From Lacinutrix sp. MedPE-SW (GTDB lineage: Bacteria; Bacteroidota; Bacteroidia; Flavobacteriales; Flavobacteriaceae), in NCBI RefSeq assembly GCF_001874145.1, contig NZ_MPCX01000002.1, positions 1-64,000 on the forward strand: 64,000 nt of DNA, written 5' to 3'. Of the stretch, positions 46,236 to 55,431 are shown piece after piece. A program made the position numbers and the translations under genes. Position 1 is the stretch's first letter. The number at the start of each line of letters is the position of its first letter. The notes beneath the pieces are model-generated. The model was not told the origin of the DNA. It made no database searches and worked only from the letters and a program-made list of their open reading frames with translations.

Positions 46236-46268
46236 AAAAAAGCCACAACAAATTGTTGTGGCTTTTTT
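46236..46268. terminator. Two-way terminator between the YciI lipoprotein and the metzincin gene
   Basis: Stem AGCCACAACA / TGTTGTGGCT (46241-46250 with 46254-46263), loop AAT, flanked by five A and five further T. It serves both convergent genes. Confidence 0.92.
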
Positions 46269-46287
46269 ATTTAAACTTGATTTAAAA

Positions 46288-49005
46288 TCATTCTACAATA
46301 ATCTTTTTAGTAACTACTTTAGAACCATCACTTATATTAAGTAAATACATTCCTGCTTCTGCATTACCAAGACTTATTGCCTTGTTAAACTCTGCAGAAC
46401 TATTATTATAAGTTTTACTAATTATTGAGCGTCCACGAACATCAAATACAGCAATATCTATATTTTTTGATGTTGTATTAAACTTTACATTAAACTCTCC
46501 ATTATTAGGATTTGGATATATACTTAAATTGCTTAATGAAAATTCGTCAACATTTAATGCGGTTACAGTTGTACTACACAGTTCTATAGACCATTCGTTA
46601 ACAACACCTGTATCACCATTATAAAAATCTACAAAAACTAAGTTCCATGTTCCAGATGGATCATTACCATTAAAATCATTTAATGGGTTTGCAGGTGCAT
46701 AAGTTCCAACTGTAGGACTTGCACAATTAAATTGCGGTTGACCATCTTGAAAAGTAACATCAATATCCATAAACTGTGCAGAATTACAAGATCTAGCCCA
46801 AATATTTGAAAAACCACCACCATTTGGTGCTTGTAATTGCATAATTAAATCTCCAATATAACTATGAGTTACATCTGCACTAACTTTAATATCTGTAATT
46901 AATGTAGATTCTGTAACATTAACAGGAATAAAAACTGGATTACCTTGAACATTAGCTCCTGCTCCATCAGGAATAGGAGTAGAAATTGGTCCTGTTGTAT
47001 ATGTATTACAAGTAGTTGTTACTGCTGCGTTTACAGCAAAATCTGTTGTATTAATGTTAAAGAATATATTTCCTGCACCTTCTACCATAACTCTACAAAA
47101 TGGAGATGATGGTAATGCAGGTACAACTATATTAGCCGAACCATTATTTGGAACATTTGTAGCTAAAACCGTATCGTATGTCAATCCTCCATCTGTTGAC
47201 AATAAAATATTTACATTTGCTGTATTAATTCCATTTGCTGTAGTTCCAGCTACATTCCAAGTAACAGTTTGTGTTTCTCCAGTAAGCCATGTTATACCTT
47301 CTGTATTTTGAGATGTTACAATAAAAGGTCCTGCTGAAGCATTTACAGTAGCTATCATTTCATCAACTGCAGTTTGTCCTCCAACAATATCATTATCTCT
47401 AACCGTTAACCTAAAAGCCATTGTTCTGTCTACAGAAGCTAATTTTTCCCAAGCTGTAGATCCTCCACTAACAACTAAGTCTTCAAGTCTTGGTATGTAG
47501 CGTGATGGATTTGTTGTTCCCTTATACGACCTTACAATTGGTCCATTTACTGTAGTTTCTGTTGGTGCTCCTGTTGGTCCTAAATCATATTCTTCCCAAG
47601 TATAGGTATGAGTACTAATTCCATCTGCATCCGTAGAAGATCCAGTTAATTTATATGGTGTTGATGCTGGTATAGTATAATCTGTTCCTGCGTTTGAAGT
47701 TGGAGCCGCATTACCTGTAGCTGTTAATGTAGCACATTGGCTATTTCCATTAGTTATATTGTCGAAAATTTCATCTAAAGATTTTTGATGAAAATAATCA
47801 TCACTATTATTTTGAACATTTTGTGGAGCGCAAATACCTGCATATGCCATAATTGTAGAACCACTTCCTGGTTCGTATGCATTAGAAGCTGTTCTTTGTG
47901 TTAAACAACTTGAACCAGGAGCATTACCATTAAATGTATGTGGACCTCCATATTGATGTCCCATTTCATGACAAACATAATCTACATCAAAAGCATCTCC
48001 TGTTGGTGCCGGTAAGCCTGTAACTCCACCTGCTTTAAAACCTGTACAAGGTGAATTTAGAAAAGCAACTCCACCACCACCGGTACTAAATACATGGCCA
48101 ATATCGTAGTTTGCTGAACCAACATTTGCATTATTATCTAATGTTGTTTGATTTTCGGTTAGCATTGTTCCTCCATCATCATTAGTATAAGGGTCTGAAT
48201 TAACATCTGGACCTAAAAAAATAATATTTGTATTATCTACCATCGTCATGGTTACAGATAATTCTCTTTCGTATACACCATTAACTCTTGTCATGGTAGT
48301 TGTCATAGCCGCCATTACATCAGCTAACGTGCCTCCATGAAATTGTGCGTATTCAACAGTACATGCTAATGCCAACCTAAATGTTCTTAACATACCGTCA
48401 TCTGCATTTCTTGAAGTTGTTATTTCTAAATTTTTAGTGTTATCATTAATTTCATCTGTATAATTACATTTCCAATCTTGGTTTGGCTTAATTAAATCTT
48501 TTTTATTGTAAACAATATAATTTTTACCATCTGTAGTTAAAGCGTCTATAAATTCTGTACCTTGATCTGATAAGGTCATTGTATTTAAACCTTTATGAGT
48601 AATACTAAATCTAATGGTTTTAGATGGGTTTTCTAAACTTTGACCAACATAACTTCTCATTTCCGGGAATTTTTGTTGTAAATCATCTTCCATAATAGAT
48701 GCTTCTTTAACTCTAAAAGATTCGAGTTGATTATTTGTTGTAGGAAATTTTACTACTACATTAGAAGATACTTGCGTATTATTTCTACTTGGAGCTAATT
48801 GTAACTGTTGTTTTAGTTTTTCAATATTTAATTGATAATATTGTGCTGTTGTAGGAAAGCTTTTTCTAAATACCTGTTGTTTTTTTGAGGCTTTATCTTT
48901 AGTAATTGGTAACCAAATTGAACTATTAATTTGTGAAAATACTGGTGTAGATATAATTGCAAATAGCAAAAATGTCCACAAAAATCTAGTGTAATTTTTT
49001 TTCAT
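46288..49005 (-). CDS. Secreted reprolysin-type metalloprotease with P-domain and T9SS sorting tail
   Basis: 905 residues. Signal peptide to about 25, a propeptide to about 195, then a metzincin catalytic domain with zinc motif HEMGHQYGGPH (His346, Glu347, His350, Gly353, His356) and a downstream Met-turn in STIMAYAG. Fibronectin-like or PKD-like strands occupy 430-660. Residues about 670-815 form a proprotein-convertase P domain (VSADVTHSYIGDLIMQLQAP). The last 75 are a type A T9SS sorting domain: IYPNPNNGEF, then DVRGRSI, GMYLL and a KKIIVE end. It would be secreted or surface-bound through the type IX system, used for protein degradation outside the cell. The key residues are all present. 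Confidence 0.93.
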   Translation of the reverse strand: MKKNYTRFLWTFLLFAIISTPVFSQINSSIWLPITKDKASKKQQVFRKSFPTTAQYYQLNIEKLKQQLQLAPSRNNTQVSSNVVVKFPTTNNQLESFRVKEASIMEDDLQQKFPEMRSYVGQSLENPSKTIRFSITHKGLNTMTLSDQGTEFIDALTTDGKNYIVYNKKDLIKPNQDWKCNYTDEINDNTKNLEITTSRNADDGMLRTFRLALACTVEYAQFHGGTLADVMAAMTTTMTRVNGVYERELSVTMTMVDNTNIIFLGPDVNSDPYTNDDGGTMLTENQTTLDNNANVGSANYDIGHVFSTGGGGVAFLNSPCTGFKAGGVTGLPAPTGDAFDVDYVCHEMGHQYGGPHTFNGNAPGSSCLTQRTASNAYEPGSGSTIMAYAGICAPQNVQNNSDDYFHQKSLDEIFDNITNGNSQCATLTATGNAAPTSNAGTDYTIPASTPYKLTGSSTDADGISTHTYTWEEYDLGPTGAPTETTVNGPIVRSYKGTTNPSRYIPRLEDLVVSGGSTAWEKLASVDRTMAFRLTVRDNDIVGGQTAVDEMIATVNASAGPFIVTSQNTEGITWLTGETQTVTWNVAGTTANGINTANVNILLSTDGGLTYDTVLATNVPNNGSANIVVPALPSSPFCRVMVEGAGNIFFNINTTDFAVNAAVTTTCNTYTTGPISTPIPDGAGANVQGNPVFIPVNVTESTLITDIKVSADVTHSYIGDLIMQLQAPNGGGFSNIWARSCNSAQFMDIDVTFQDGQPQFNCASPTVGTYAPANPLNDFNGNDPSGTWNLVFVDFYNGDTGVVNEWSIELCSTTVTALNVDEFSLSNLSIYPNPNNGEFNVKFNTTSKNIDIAVFDVRGRSIISKTYNNSSAEFNKAISLGNAEAGMYLLNISDGSKVVTKKIIVE

Positions 49006-49110
49006 AACTATATATTTTTGTAATACTCTTTAAATATATAGTGTTCTTGTTCAAACTACAACTTTTAAAAGTTAAATTAAAAGTTGTAGTTGTTGAATTT
49101 CAGTATTTTA

Positions 49111-49166
49111 AATTGAAGAATAAAAAAAAGCGACTTAGATAAGTCGCTTTTTTTTATTCTTCAATT
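49111..49166 (-). terminator. Terminator of accC with a 26-bp perfect stem reaching into the coding end
   Basis: Core stem AGCGACTT / AAGTCGCT around an AGAT loop, T runs on both sides. The complement continues without a mismatch outwards, 49111-49136 against 49141-49166. The right arm covers the accC stop codon and its last codons. Confidence 0.9.
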
Positions 49167-50506
49167 TCCTCTTGCATTACAAAATCTTCCATAAATTTTG
49201 TAGTATAATTTCCTGACAGATAATCTGGATGATCCATTAATTGTCTATGAAACGGAATTGTTGTTTTAATACCTTCTATAACAAACTCATCTAAGGCACG
49301 TTTCATTTTATTTATTGCTTCTTCTCTTGTTTGCGCAGTTGTAATTAACTTAGCAATCATAGAATCGTAATTTGGAGGTATTGAATAACCTGCATATACG
49401 TGAGTGTCTAAACGTACTCCATGTCCTCCAGGCGCATGTAACGTTGTAATTCTACCTGGTGAAGGTCTAAAATCGTTAAATGGATCTTCCGCATTAATTC
49501 TACATTCTATAGAGTGTAATTGCGGTAAATAGTTTTTACCAGAAATAGGTACTCCTGCTGCTACAAGGATTTGTTCCCGTATTAAATCGAAATCAATTAC
49601 TTGCTCTGTAATTGGGTGCTCTACTTGAATACGTGTATTCATTTCCATGAAGTAGAAGTTTCTATGTTTATCTACTAAAAACTCTACTGTTCCAGCTCCT
49701 TCATACTTAATATATTCTGCTGCTTTTACAGCTGCTTCACCCATTTTTTTACGTAAAGCTGGAGTCATAAAAGGAGAAGGTACTTCTTCGGTTAATTTTT
49801 GGTGACGACGTTGTACTGAGCAATCCCTTTCTGATAAATGACATGCTTTACCGTTAGAATCTCCTACAATTTGAATTTCAATATGGCGAGGCTCTTCAAT
49901 AAGCTTTTCCATATACATGTCATCATTTCCAAAAGCTGCTTTAGATTCTTGTCTTGCAGATTCCCATGCTTCTTGTAAGTCTTCTGGTTTCCATACAGCA
50001 CGCATTCCTTTTCCTCCACCACCGGCAGAAGCTTTTAGCATAACTGGGTAACCTGTTTCTTTTGCTATTTTTTTACAGTCTTCAAATGTTTCTATAACAC
50101 CTTCACTACCTGGTACACATGGCACGCCTGCAGCAATCATTGTAGATTTTGCATTGGCCTTATCTCCCATTTTATCAATCATGTCTGGAGAAGCTCCAAT
50201 AAACTTGATATCGTGTTCTGCACAAATTTTTGAGAATTTAGCATTCTCTGATAGAAATCCGTATCCTGGGTGTATTGCATCTGCATTTGTAATTTCTGCA
50301 GCTGCAATTATATTAGACATTTTTAAGTATGACTCACTACTTGGTGCTGGCCCAATGCAAACTGCTTCATCTGCAAATTTTACATGTAGACTTTCGGCAT
50401 CTGCTGTAGAATATACTGCTACAGTTTTTATGCCCATTTCTTTACAGGTTCTAATAACACGTAGTGCTATTTCTCCTCTATTGGCAATTAATACTTTTTT
50501 AAACAT
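49154..50506 (-). CDS. accC: Acetyl-CoA carboxylase, biotin carboxylase subunit
   Basis: Carboxylates biotin on AccB with ATP and bicarbonate. 450 residues: N-terminal [23 protein letters not shown], glycine-rich ATP loop [30 protein letters not shown] and the catalytic [13 protein letters not shown]. Length and motifs are standard. It follows accB by 77 bp on the same strand, and the spacer between them holds a nested inverted repeat (50531-50573). Terminated by the long stem at 49111. Confidence 0.98.
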   Translation of the reverse strand: MFKKVLIANRGEIALRVIRTCKEMGIKTVAVYSTADAESLHVKFADEAVCIGPAPSSESYLKMSNIIAAAEITNADAIHPGYGFLSENAKFSKICAEHDIKFIGASPDMIDKMGDKANAKSTMIAAGVPCVPGSEGVIETFEDCKKIAKETGYPVMLKASAGGGGKGMRAVWKPEDLQEAWESARQESKAAFGNDDMYMEKLIEEPRHIEIQIVGDSNGKACHLSERDCSVQRRHQKLTEEVPSPFMTPALRKKMGEAAVKAAEYIKYEGAGTVEFLVDKHRNFYFMEMNTRIQVEHPITEQVIDFDLIREQILVAAGVPISGKNYLPQLHSIECRINAEDPFNDFRPSPGRITTLHAPGGHGVRLDTHVYAGYSIPPNYDSMIAKLITTAQTREEAINKMKRALDEFVIEGIKTTIPFHRQLMDHPDYLSGNYTTKFMEDFVMQEEIEE

Positions 50507-50530
50507 AACGTTCTAAAAAATTTAAAATTC

Positions 50531-50573
50531 AAATTCCAAATTCCAACAAATTGGGATTTGTGTTTTGGAATTT
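50531..50573. repeat. Nested inverted repeat between accB and accC
   Basis: Outer arms AAATTCCAAA (50531-50540) and TTTGGAATTT (50564-50573), with an inner CCAA-CAAA-TTGG (50543-50554). A direct repetition ATTCCAAATTCCAA forms the left arm. The pattern recalls A+T-rich palindromes common between flavobacterial genes. No T tail, so it is not a simple terminator. Confidence 0.5.
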
Positions 50574-50583
50574 TAAAATTGGG

Positions 50584-51066
50584 TTATGATGGGTCTACTA
50601 AAAATAATGGTTGATCAAATTCTACCGGAGAGGCATCATCAACTAATATTTTAACAATTTTACCTGAAACTTCAGATTCTATTTCATTAAATAGTTTCAT
50701 TGCTTCAATAATACAAAGTACATCTCCTTCTGCGATTGATTGTCCTACTTCAACAAATAATGGTTTATCTGGTGATGGTTTTCTATAAAATGTTCCAATA
50801 ATTGGAGATTTTACAGTTATATATTTTGAATCTTCTTTTTCTGGTGCTGCTGGAGTTGCAGGTGCTGCCGCTGCTGCTGGAGCAGGTGCCGCTTGTTGCA
50901 TTTGCATTTGTGGCATTTGAGCCATTGGCATTTGCTGAACAATTGTAGTTTCAGAATCTGATCCTGTTCTTATTGTTATCTTAACGTCGTCTGTTTCTAA
51001 TTTAACCTCACTCGCTCCAGATTTGGCTACAAATTTGATTAAGTTTTGAATGTCTTTTAAATCCAT
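50584..51066 (-). CDS. accB: Acetyl-CoA carboxylase, biotin carboxyl carrier protein
   Basis: 160 residues; an N-terminal [17 protein letters not shown] helix, a Gln/Met- and Pro/Ala-rich linker (about 40-80: [17 protein letters not shown]), and the C-terminal biotinyl domain. The biotinylated lysine is in [13 protein letters not shown], the E-A-M-K motif. The hinge is long and flexible as in other BCCPs. Lies 32 bp after fabH and 77 bp before accC. Confidence 0.97.
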   Translation of the reverse strand: MDLKDIQNLIKFVAKSGASEVKLETDDVKITIRTGSDSETTIVQQMPMAQMPQMQMQQAAPAPAAAAAPATPAAPEKEDSKYITVKSPIIGTFYRKPSPDKPLFVEVGQSIAEGDVLCIIEAMKLFNEIESEVSGKIVKILVDDASPVEFDQPLFLVDPS

Positions 51067-51098
51067 AATTACAGTTATTAAGTTTTTTTATAGTTAGT

Positions 51099-52097
51099 TT
51101 ATTTTCCGTTGTAGGCCCATTTAAAATAAATAGATCCCCAAGTAAAGCCACCTCCAAAAGCGGCAAAAATTAAATTATCTCCTTTTTTTAATTGTGATTC
51201 GTAATCATTTAATAGCAATGGCAAAGTAGCAGATGTTGTATTACCGTACTTTTCTATATTCATCATTACTTTATCTGATTCTAAATCAATTCTATTAGCT
51301 GTTGCATCAATAATTCTTTTATTTGCTTGATGTGCAACAAGCCAAGCGATATCATCTTTTGTAAGGTTATTTCGTTCTAATATTTTTACTGCTACATCTG
51401 CCATATTAAAAACTGCGTTTTTAAAGACTGTTTTACCGTCTTGAAACACAAAGTTTTCTCTTTTAGCAATACGCTCTGCTGTTACAGGATATGATGAGCC
51501 ACTAGATTTTACTTGTAAAAATTCTCTTCCCGCTCCGTTACTTCTAAGATACTCGTCTTGCAGTCCTAACCCTTCTTCATTTGGTTCAAATAAAACTGCA
51601 CCTGCTCCATCTCCAAATATTATACATGTTGCTCTGTCTTGATAATCTATCATAGAAGAGTTTTTATCTGCACCTATTAGTAGTACCTTTTTGTATCTAC
51701 CAGATTCTATATATCTAGATGCTGTAGACATACCAAAAAGGAAACTAGAACATGCGGCTTCTAAATCGAAAGAAAAGGCATTTACTGCTCCAATTTGCGT
51801 TGCAGTGTATGCAGATGTTGATGCTGCCTGCATGTCTGGCGTTGCAGTAGATACAATTACAAGATCAATTTCTTCTGGATTTATACCTGTTTTATTAATA
51901 AGGTCTTGGGCGGCTTTGATGGCCATGTAGGAAGTACCTTTGCCTTCACCTTTAAGAATGCGACGTTCTTTAATACCAGTTCTGGTAGTTATCCATTCGT
52001 CGTTTGTATCAACCATCGTTTCGAGAATCTCGTTGGTTAATATATAGTCTGGCACATATGCGCCCACAGCCGTGATTGCTGCTGAGATTTTACTCAT
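51099..52097 (-). CDS. fabH: 3-oxoacyl-[acyl-carrier-protein] synthase III
   Basis: Starts fatty acid synthesis by condensing acyl-CoA with malonyl-ACP. 332 residues with Cys in LEAACSSFLFG, His in VAHQANKRI and Asn in YGNTTSATLPL. The start is ATG 52097 (MSKISAAITAVGAYVP); the longer frame to 52130 is upstream noise. A terminator lies upstream after rpmF, so fabH-accB-accC may have its own promoter in the 180 bp between 52097 and 52277. No good consensus was found there. Confidence 0.96.
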   Translation of the reverse strand: MSKISAAITAVGAYVPDYILTNEILETMVDTNDEWITTRTGIKERRILKGEGKGTSYMAIKAAQDLINKTGINPEEIDLVIVSTATPDMQAASTSAYTATQIGAVNAFSFDLEAACSSFLFGMSTASRYIESGRYKKVLLIGADKNSSMIDYQDRATCIIFGDGAGAVLFEPNEEGLGLQDEYLRSNGAGREFLQVKSSGSSYPVTAERIAKRENFVFQDGKTVFKNAVFNMADVAVKILERNNLTKDDIAWLVAHQANKRIIDATANRIDLESDKVMMNIEKYGNTTSATLPLLLNDYESQLKKGDNLIFAAFGGGFTWGSIYFKWAYNGK

Positions 52098-52230
52098 ACT
52101 TTTTAAGTTAATTTGACCAAAACGGTTCAAAAATCGTCCAAAAATGGCAAAATTTTAATGAATTTAATCATTTATTGCCAATAATTATGCAAATTAAGTT
52201 CTTTTTAACGTATAGAAAAATATATCATAA

Positions 52231-52258
52231 AAAAAACGCCCACAAGTGAGCGTTTTCT
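52231..52258 (-). terminator. Terminator of rpmF
   Basis: Stem AAAACGC / GCGTTTT (52235-52241 with 52252-52258), inner CAC-AA-GTG, and a T run leftward. It follows the rpmF stop (52277) by 18 bp. Confidence 0.85.
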
Positions 52259-52276
52259 GTATGCATGCATAGTAAA

Positions 52277-52480
52277 TTATGCTATATTTTCTTCTGCTAC
52301 AGCGTTGTCAATTAATACTTGACCTCTGTAATAAAGTTTACCTTCAAACCAGTGTGCTCTGTGATATAAGTGAGGCTCACCTGTTGTTGGGCAAGTTGCA
52401 ACTTGTGGCGCAGTTGCTTTATAATGTGTTCTTCTCTTATCTCTTCTTGTTTTAGAGATTTTTCTTTTAGGATGTGCCAT
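52277..52480 (-). CDS. rpmF: 50S ribosomal protein L32
   Basis: 67 residues, starts [19 protein letters not shown], highly basic N-terminus typical of L32. The zinc-ribbon cysteines are mostly lost: only one Cys in [14 protein letters not shown], where zinc-binding forms have C-x2-C pairs. It starts 9 bp after the DUF177 gene, the conserved yceD-rpmF pair. Confidence 0.97.
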   Translation of the reverse strand: MAHPKRKISKTRRDKRRTHYKATAPQVATCPTTGEPHLYHRAHWFEGKLYYRGQVLIDNAVAEENIA

Positions 52481-52489
52481 TTTATTTTT

Positions 52490-53029
52490 TTATTTATCCG
52501 TTAATAGTTTCTTTAATGTATTCCAACGAGGGTCTATTTCCTCTTGGTCTTCTTTTATGTCCTTCTGCTTAGGGCTTAATTCTTCTAATTTTTCAAGTAT
52601 GTCTGAATCTAATGTTCCATCTTCAACTCCTGGATGAACTCTTTTTCTTGGCATTGCAAGCACAATTAATTCATATACATATTGTTGTATATTAATTTCA
52701 TACTCTCCATGAGGAATGATTAAAATATCTATATTCTCATCATTATACTCTTCGCCAAACTTAACCACTAAATCAAACTCGTTATTTAAAGGTTGATTAT
52801 AAGGTTCATTTGTAACGTCACAGTTAATATTAACTGTTCCTGATACTTCAAAATGCAGTTCTAAAAGTGTTGTTTTCTTTTCTAATTCAACATCTACTTT
52901 TAAATTACTACTATTAAAGTCGTCATACTCAAAATATTCAAAGAACTTACTGTCAATTTCGTAATCAAAATGATGTTTTCCTACTTTTAGTCCTACAAAT
53001 GGTATTGTAAACTGTTTCAATGGCTTCAT
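52490..53029 (-). CDS. DUF177 domain protein (YceD-like)
   Basis: 179 residues from ATG 53029 (MKPLKQFTIPFVGLKVGKH). YceD-like proteins form the gene just before rpmF in many bacteria and influence 23S rRNA levels; a chloroplast homologue has such a role. Here a mid segment VNINCDVTNEPYNQPLN and the acidic FGEEYNDENIDI match the family. The bacterial C-terminal segment DPRWNTLKKLL is typical and ends the protein. The longer frame to 53062 has an unlikely Cys-containing leader. Part of yceD-rpmF. Confidence 0.88.
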   Translation of the reverse strand: MKPLKQFTIPFVGLKVGKHHFDYEIDSKFFEYFEYDDFNSSNLKVDVELEKKTTLLELHFEVSGTVNINCDVTNEPYNQPLNNEFDLVVKFGEEYNDENIDILIIPHGEYEINIQQYVYELIVLAMPRKRVHPGVEDGTLDSDILEKLEELSPKQKDIKEDQEEIDPRWNTLKKLLTDK

Positions 53030-53116
53030 TATCACATCTCTTTTGAGCCCGCAAATATACAAATCTTTTTTAAACTAAAAGACTTATCAACAATTTTTTG
53101 TTGACTTCTTTTTTTT

Positions 53117-54178
53117 CTACTTTCTGTTATCGAAACGTTTACGTTTGCTTACTGCGAGCGGGTTTTTGTTTAATTCACTATATTCATTGCGGTTGTTAAA
53201 AATTTTAATTGCAGTAAATAATGCTTGTTTAAAAGAGTTAGTATCCGCTATTCCCTTTCCTGCAATTTCATATGCTGTACCATGATCTGGCGACGTTCTT
53301 ACTCTATTTAATCCGGCTGTGTAATTAACACCTTGACCAAAAGAAAGTGTTTTAAATGGTATTAATCCTTGATCGTGATAAGATGCAATAATGGCATCAA
53401 AACTTTTATAATTATCGCTACCAAAAAAGCTATCGGCAGCATAAGGACCAAATACTAATTTTCCAGAATCTTTAATTTTTTTTATGGTTGGGCGCATTAC
53501 CGCATCATCTTCACTGCCAATTACACCATTATCTCCAGTATGAGGGTTTATACCTAAAACGGCTATTTTAGGTTTATTAATTCTAAAATCTTGTTTTAAT
53601 GAATTGTAAACCGTTTCAATTTTTTTGGTAATTAGCTCTGGTGTTATGTGGCTGGCAATATCTTTTACCGGCACGTGATCTGTAAGTAAACCAACCCTTA
53701 ATGAATCTGTTACCATAAACATGAGACTTTCACCTTCTAGTTCTTGAGCTAAATAATCTGTATGTCCAGGAAAATTAAATGTTTTTGATTGTATATTACT
53801 TTTATTAATTGGAGCTGTTACAAGAACATCAATCTCATTGTTTTTTAAAGCTTTTGTTGCTTCTGCTAATGATTTTACAGCATATTCTCCAATTTTAGCG
53901 TTTTCTTTTCCAAAATCTATATGTACATCTTCTTTCCAACAATTAAAAATATTTATTTTTTTATTAGAGGCTTGATTTAAATGTTGAATACCATTTAAGT
54001 GTGTATTTAATTTAAAATGGTTTTTAACAAAATTCATTGTTTTTATAGAAGCAAATATTATAGGTGTACAAAACTCCAACATTCTTTGGTCTTCAAAAGC
54101 CTTTAGTATAATTTCTGGTCCTATTCCATTTAAATCTCCTATTGAGATACCAACTTTTATATTTTCTTCTCTACTCAT
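53117..54178 (-). CDS. pdxA: 4-hydroxythreonine-4-phosphate dehydrogenase
   Basis: Oxidises 4-phosphohydroxy-L-threonine in pyridoxal 5'-phosphate synthesis. 353 residues: GISIGDLNGIGPEIIL, the substrate loop NFPGHTDYLA with the first zinc ligand, the second His in ASYHDQGLIPFKTL, and the third in SPDHGTAYEIAGK. All three metal histidines are present. Divergent from ribE (66 bp between starts). A -7 box TAAATTTG (54215-54222) lies 36 bp upstream. Confidence 0.96.
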   Translation of the reverse strand: MSREENIKVGISIGDLNGIGPEIILKAFEDQRMLEFCTPIIFASIKTMNFVKNHFKLNTHLNGIQHLNQASNKKINIFNCWKEDVHIDFGKENAKIGEYAVKSLAEATKALKNNEIDVLVTAPINKSNIQSKTFNFPGHTDYLAQELEGESLMFMVTDSLRVGLLTDHVPVKDIASHITPELITKKIETVYNSLKQDFRINKPKIAVLGINPHTGDNGVIGSEDDAVMRPTIKKIKDSGKLVFGPYAADSFFGSDNYKSFDAIIASYHDQGLIPFKTLSFGQGVNYTAGLNRVRTSPDHGTAYEIAGKGIADTNSFKQALFTAIKIFNNRNEYSELNKNPLAVSKRKRFDNRK

Positions 54179-54214
54179 TAATTTTGATAACTATTGTTTG
54201 TAAATTTACAGTCA

Positions 54215-54222
54215 CAAATTTA
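54215..54222 (-). promoter_or_regulatory. Candidate -7 box for pdxA
   Basis: TAAATTTG on the minus strand, exact TAnnTTTG match, in the 66-bp pdxA/ribE divergent region; -33 TTG missing. Confidence 0.35.
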
Positions 54223-54244
54223 ATTAAATAATACTCGATAAAGT

Positions 54245-54835
54245 ATGTTTACCGGAATTATTGAAACCTTAGGTACCGTAAAAGCCTTAAATAGAGAGCA
54301 GGATAATTTACATATTACAATAAATAGTAGCCTTGCTAATGAACTTAAAATAGACCAAAGTGTCTCTCACAATGGTATTTGTTTAACTGTTGTTAATATT
54401 GGAGATGAAGAATATACTGTGACCGCAATTAAAGAAACTATAGAAAAAACTAATATTGGTGATTTAAAAGAAAATGACATTGTTAATATTGAACGCGCAA
54501 TGAAACTTGGCGATAGGCTTGATGGGCATATTGTACAGGGTCATGTTGATGAAATAGCAGAATGTATTGAAGCAAAAGAAACTAATGGAAGTTGGTTATA
54601 TACTTTTAAATATAATAAAGACTCTATAAACCTTACTATAGAAAAAGGCTCTATAACTGTTAATGGTGTAAGTTTAACAGTAGTAAACTCTAAGAAAAAC
54701 GAATTTAGTGTAGCCATAATTCCTTACACTTTTGAACACACAAACTTTAAAACCTTTTCTAAAGGCTCTATAGTAAATTTAGAATTTGATGTTATTGGTA
54801 AATACGTGAGTAAGCTAAATGCTGTAAGAAATTAA
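54245..54835 (+). CDS. ribE: Riboflavin synthase, alpha chain
   Basis: Dismutates two 6,7-dimethyl-8-ribityllumazine into riboflavin. 196 residues in two internally similar lumazine-binding halves: 1-97 starting MFTGIIETLGTV, and 98-196 starting GHIVQGHVDEIAEC. Each half has a NGICLTV or NGVSLTV strand. Monomer length is standard. No FMN riboswitch is visible in the short upstream region. Stop overlaps that of the convergent PID-CTERM-like gene by 4 bp. Confidence 0.96.
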   Translation: MFTGIIETLGTVKALNREQDNLHITINSSLANELKIDQSVSHNGICLTVVNIGDEEYTVTAIKETIEKTNIGDLKENDIVNIERAMKLGDRLDGHIVQGHVDEIAECIEAKETNGSWLYTFKYNKDSINLTIEKGSITVNGVSLTVVNSKKNEFSVAIIPYTFEHTNFKTFSKGSIVNLEFDVIGKYVSKLNAVRN

Positions 54836-55041
54836 ACTAATTTTTTACTTTTTTTATAGGCAATAAAAGCACCGTATAATATTCCTAAAACTAAAAGAAA
54901 CAATAAGCCTCCATCAATTGGAGTTCCTGGTGGTGTAGGTGGCTGAGACGGCGGCGGCGGATCAAACGGTGTCTGCGCTGCACATACAAAACTTATTAAT
55001 ATAAATAAGATTGAGGCAAATGTCTTTTTATATTGTATCAT
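54832..55041 (-). CDS. Small PID-CTERM-like membrane protein
   Basis: 69 residues from ATG 55041. Signal peptide (KTFASILFILISFVCAAQ), a proline-rich middle (PFDPPPPSQPPTPPGT), then PIDGG directly before a hydrophobic helix (LLFLLVLGILYGAFIAY) and a basic end KKSKKLV. This is the layout of the PID-CTERM sorting signal recalled from flavobacteria: Pro-Ile-Asp-Gly-Gly, membrane helix, basic tail. The mature peptide would have only about 25 residues before the signal. The frame from 55080 lacks a clean signal sequence. Function unknown; a partner sorting enzyme is not in the window. Confidence 0.65.
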   Translation of the reverse strand: MIQYKKTFASILFILISFVCAAQTPFDPPPPSQPPTPPGTPIDGGLLFLLVLGILYGAFIAYKKSKKLV

Positions 55042-55062
55042 AACTCGATGGTAAATGTATAA

Positions 55063-55099
55063 AAAAAACTGTCTTATCAAAACTTTTCAACAGTTTTTT
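55063..55099. terminator. Hairpin upstream of the PID-CTERM-like gene
   Basis: Stem AAAAAACTGT / ACAGTTTTTT (55063-55072 with 55090-55099), 17-nt loop. Weak and A+T-only on its outer part; it may end transcripts coming from the tRNA side. Confidence 0.4.
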
Positions 55100-55270
55100 C
55101 ATTAAAAAAACACCATGAACGGTCTTTTTTTTCGATAAAATACATAAATTGTGCCAAAAATAGTACTTTTAATATTTTTATATATAAGTATTCGGCTATT
55201 AAATTGTTAATAAATAGTAAAATTAGATAATTAAGCTTGATTTTTTTTAAGCACCTCATTTATAAAAAAC

Positions 55271-55298
55271 AAAAAGCCTTACATTTCTGCAAGGCTTT
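55271..55298 (-). terminator. Terminator of the tRNA gene
   Basis: Stem AAAGCCTT / AAGGCTTT (55273-55280 with 55291-55298), 10-nt loop, T run leftward, 13 bp beyond the tRNA 3' end. Confidence 0.85.
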
Positions 55299-55310
55299 AC
55301 AATTTTAAAG

Positions 55311-55384
55311 TGGTCCCACTTGGGCTCGAACCAAGGACCACCTGATTATGAGTCAGGTGCTCTAACCAACTGAGCTATGGGACC
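55311..55384 (-). tRNA. tRNA with CAU anticodon (probably tRNA-Ile2, possibly elongator tRNA-Met)
   Basis: Cloverleaf of 74 nt on the minus strand. Acceptor GGTCCCA pairs with TGGGACC plus discriminator A; D arm AGCTCAGTTGGTTAGAGC; anticodon stem CCTGA / TCAGG around the loop CTCATAA; T arm CTTGG-TTCGAGC-CCAAG. CCA is not encoded. The bases around the anticodon (GACTCATAATC) agree better with E. coli tRNA-Ile(k2CAU) than with its elongator Met (CACTCATAATG). That makes TilS-modified Ile2 the better guess. Identity needs the genome's other CAU tRNAs for comparison. Confidence 0.92.
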
Positions 55385-55396
55385 AAAATTGGTCTG

Positions 55397-55427
55397 CAAA
55401 TCTACTATTATTTTTAAAACGCTACAA
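55397..55427 (-). promoter_or_regulatory. Promoter of the tRNA gene
   Basis: On the minus strand TTG (55427-55425), 20-nt spacer, TAGATTTG (55404-55397), the full Bacteroidetes consensus. The box ends 12 bp before the mature tRNA 5' end. Confidence 0.75.
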
Positions 55428-55431
55428 GAAA

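Noticed and set aside
54179-54244. FMN riboswitch upstream of ribE
   Set aside because: The divergent space is only 66 bp and lacks any RFN-like conserved sequence.
55077-55259. 60-residue minus-strand ORF beyond the PID-CTERM-like gene
   Set aside because: A+T-driven composition (Leu, Ile, Lys, Phe), overlaps a hairpin, no family-like features.
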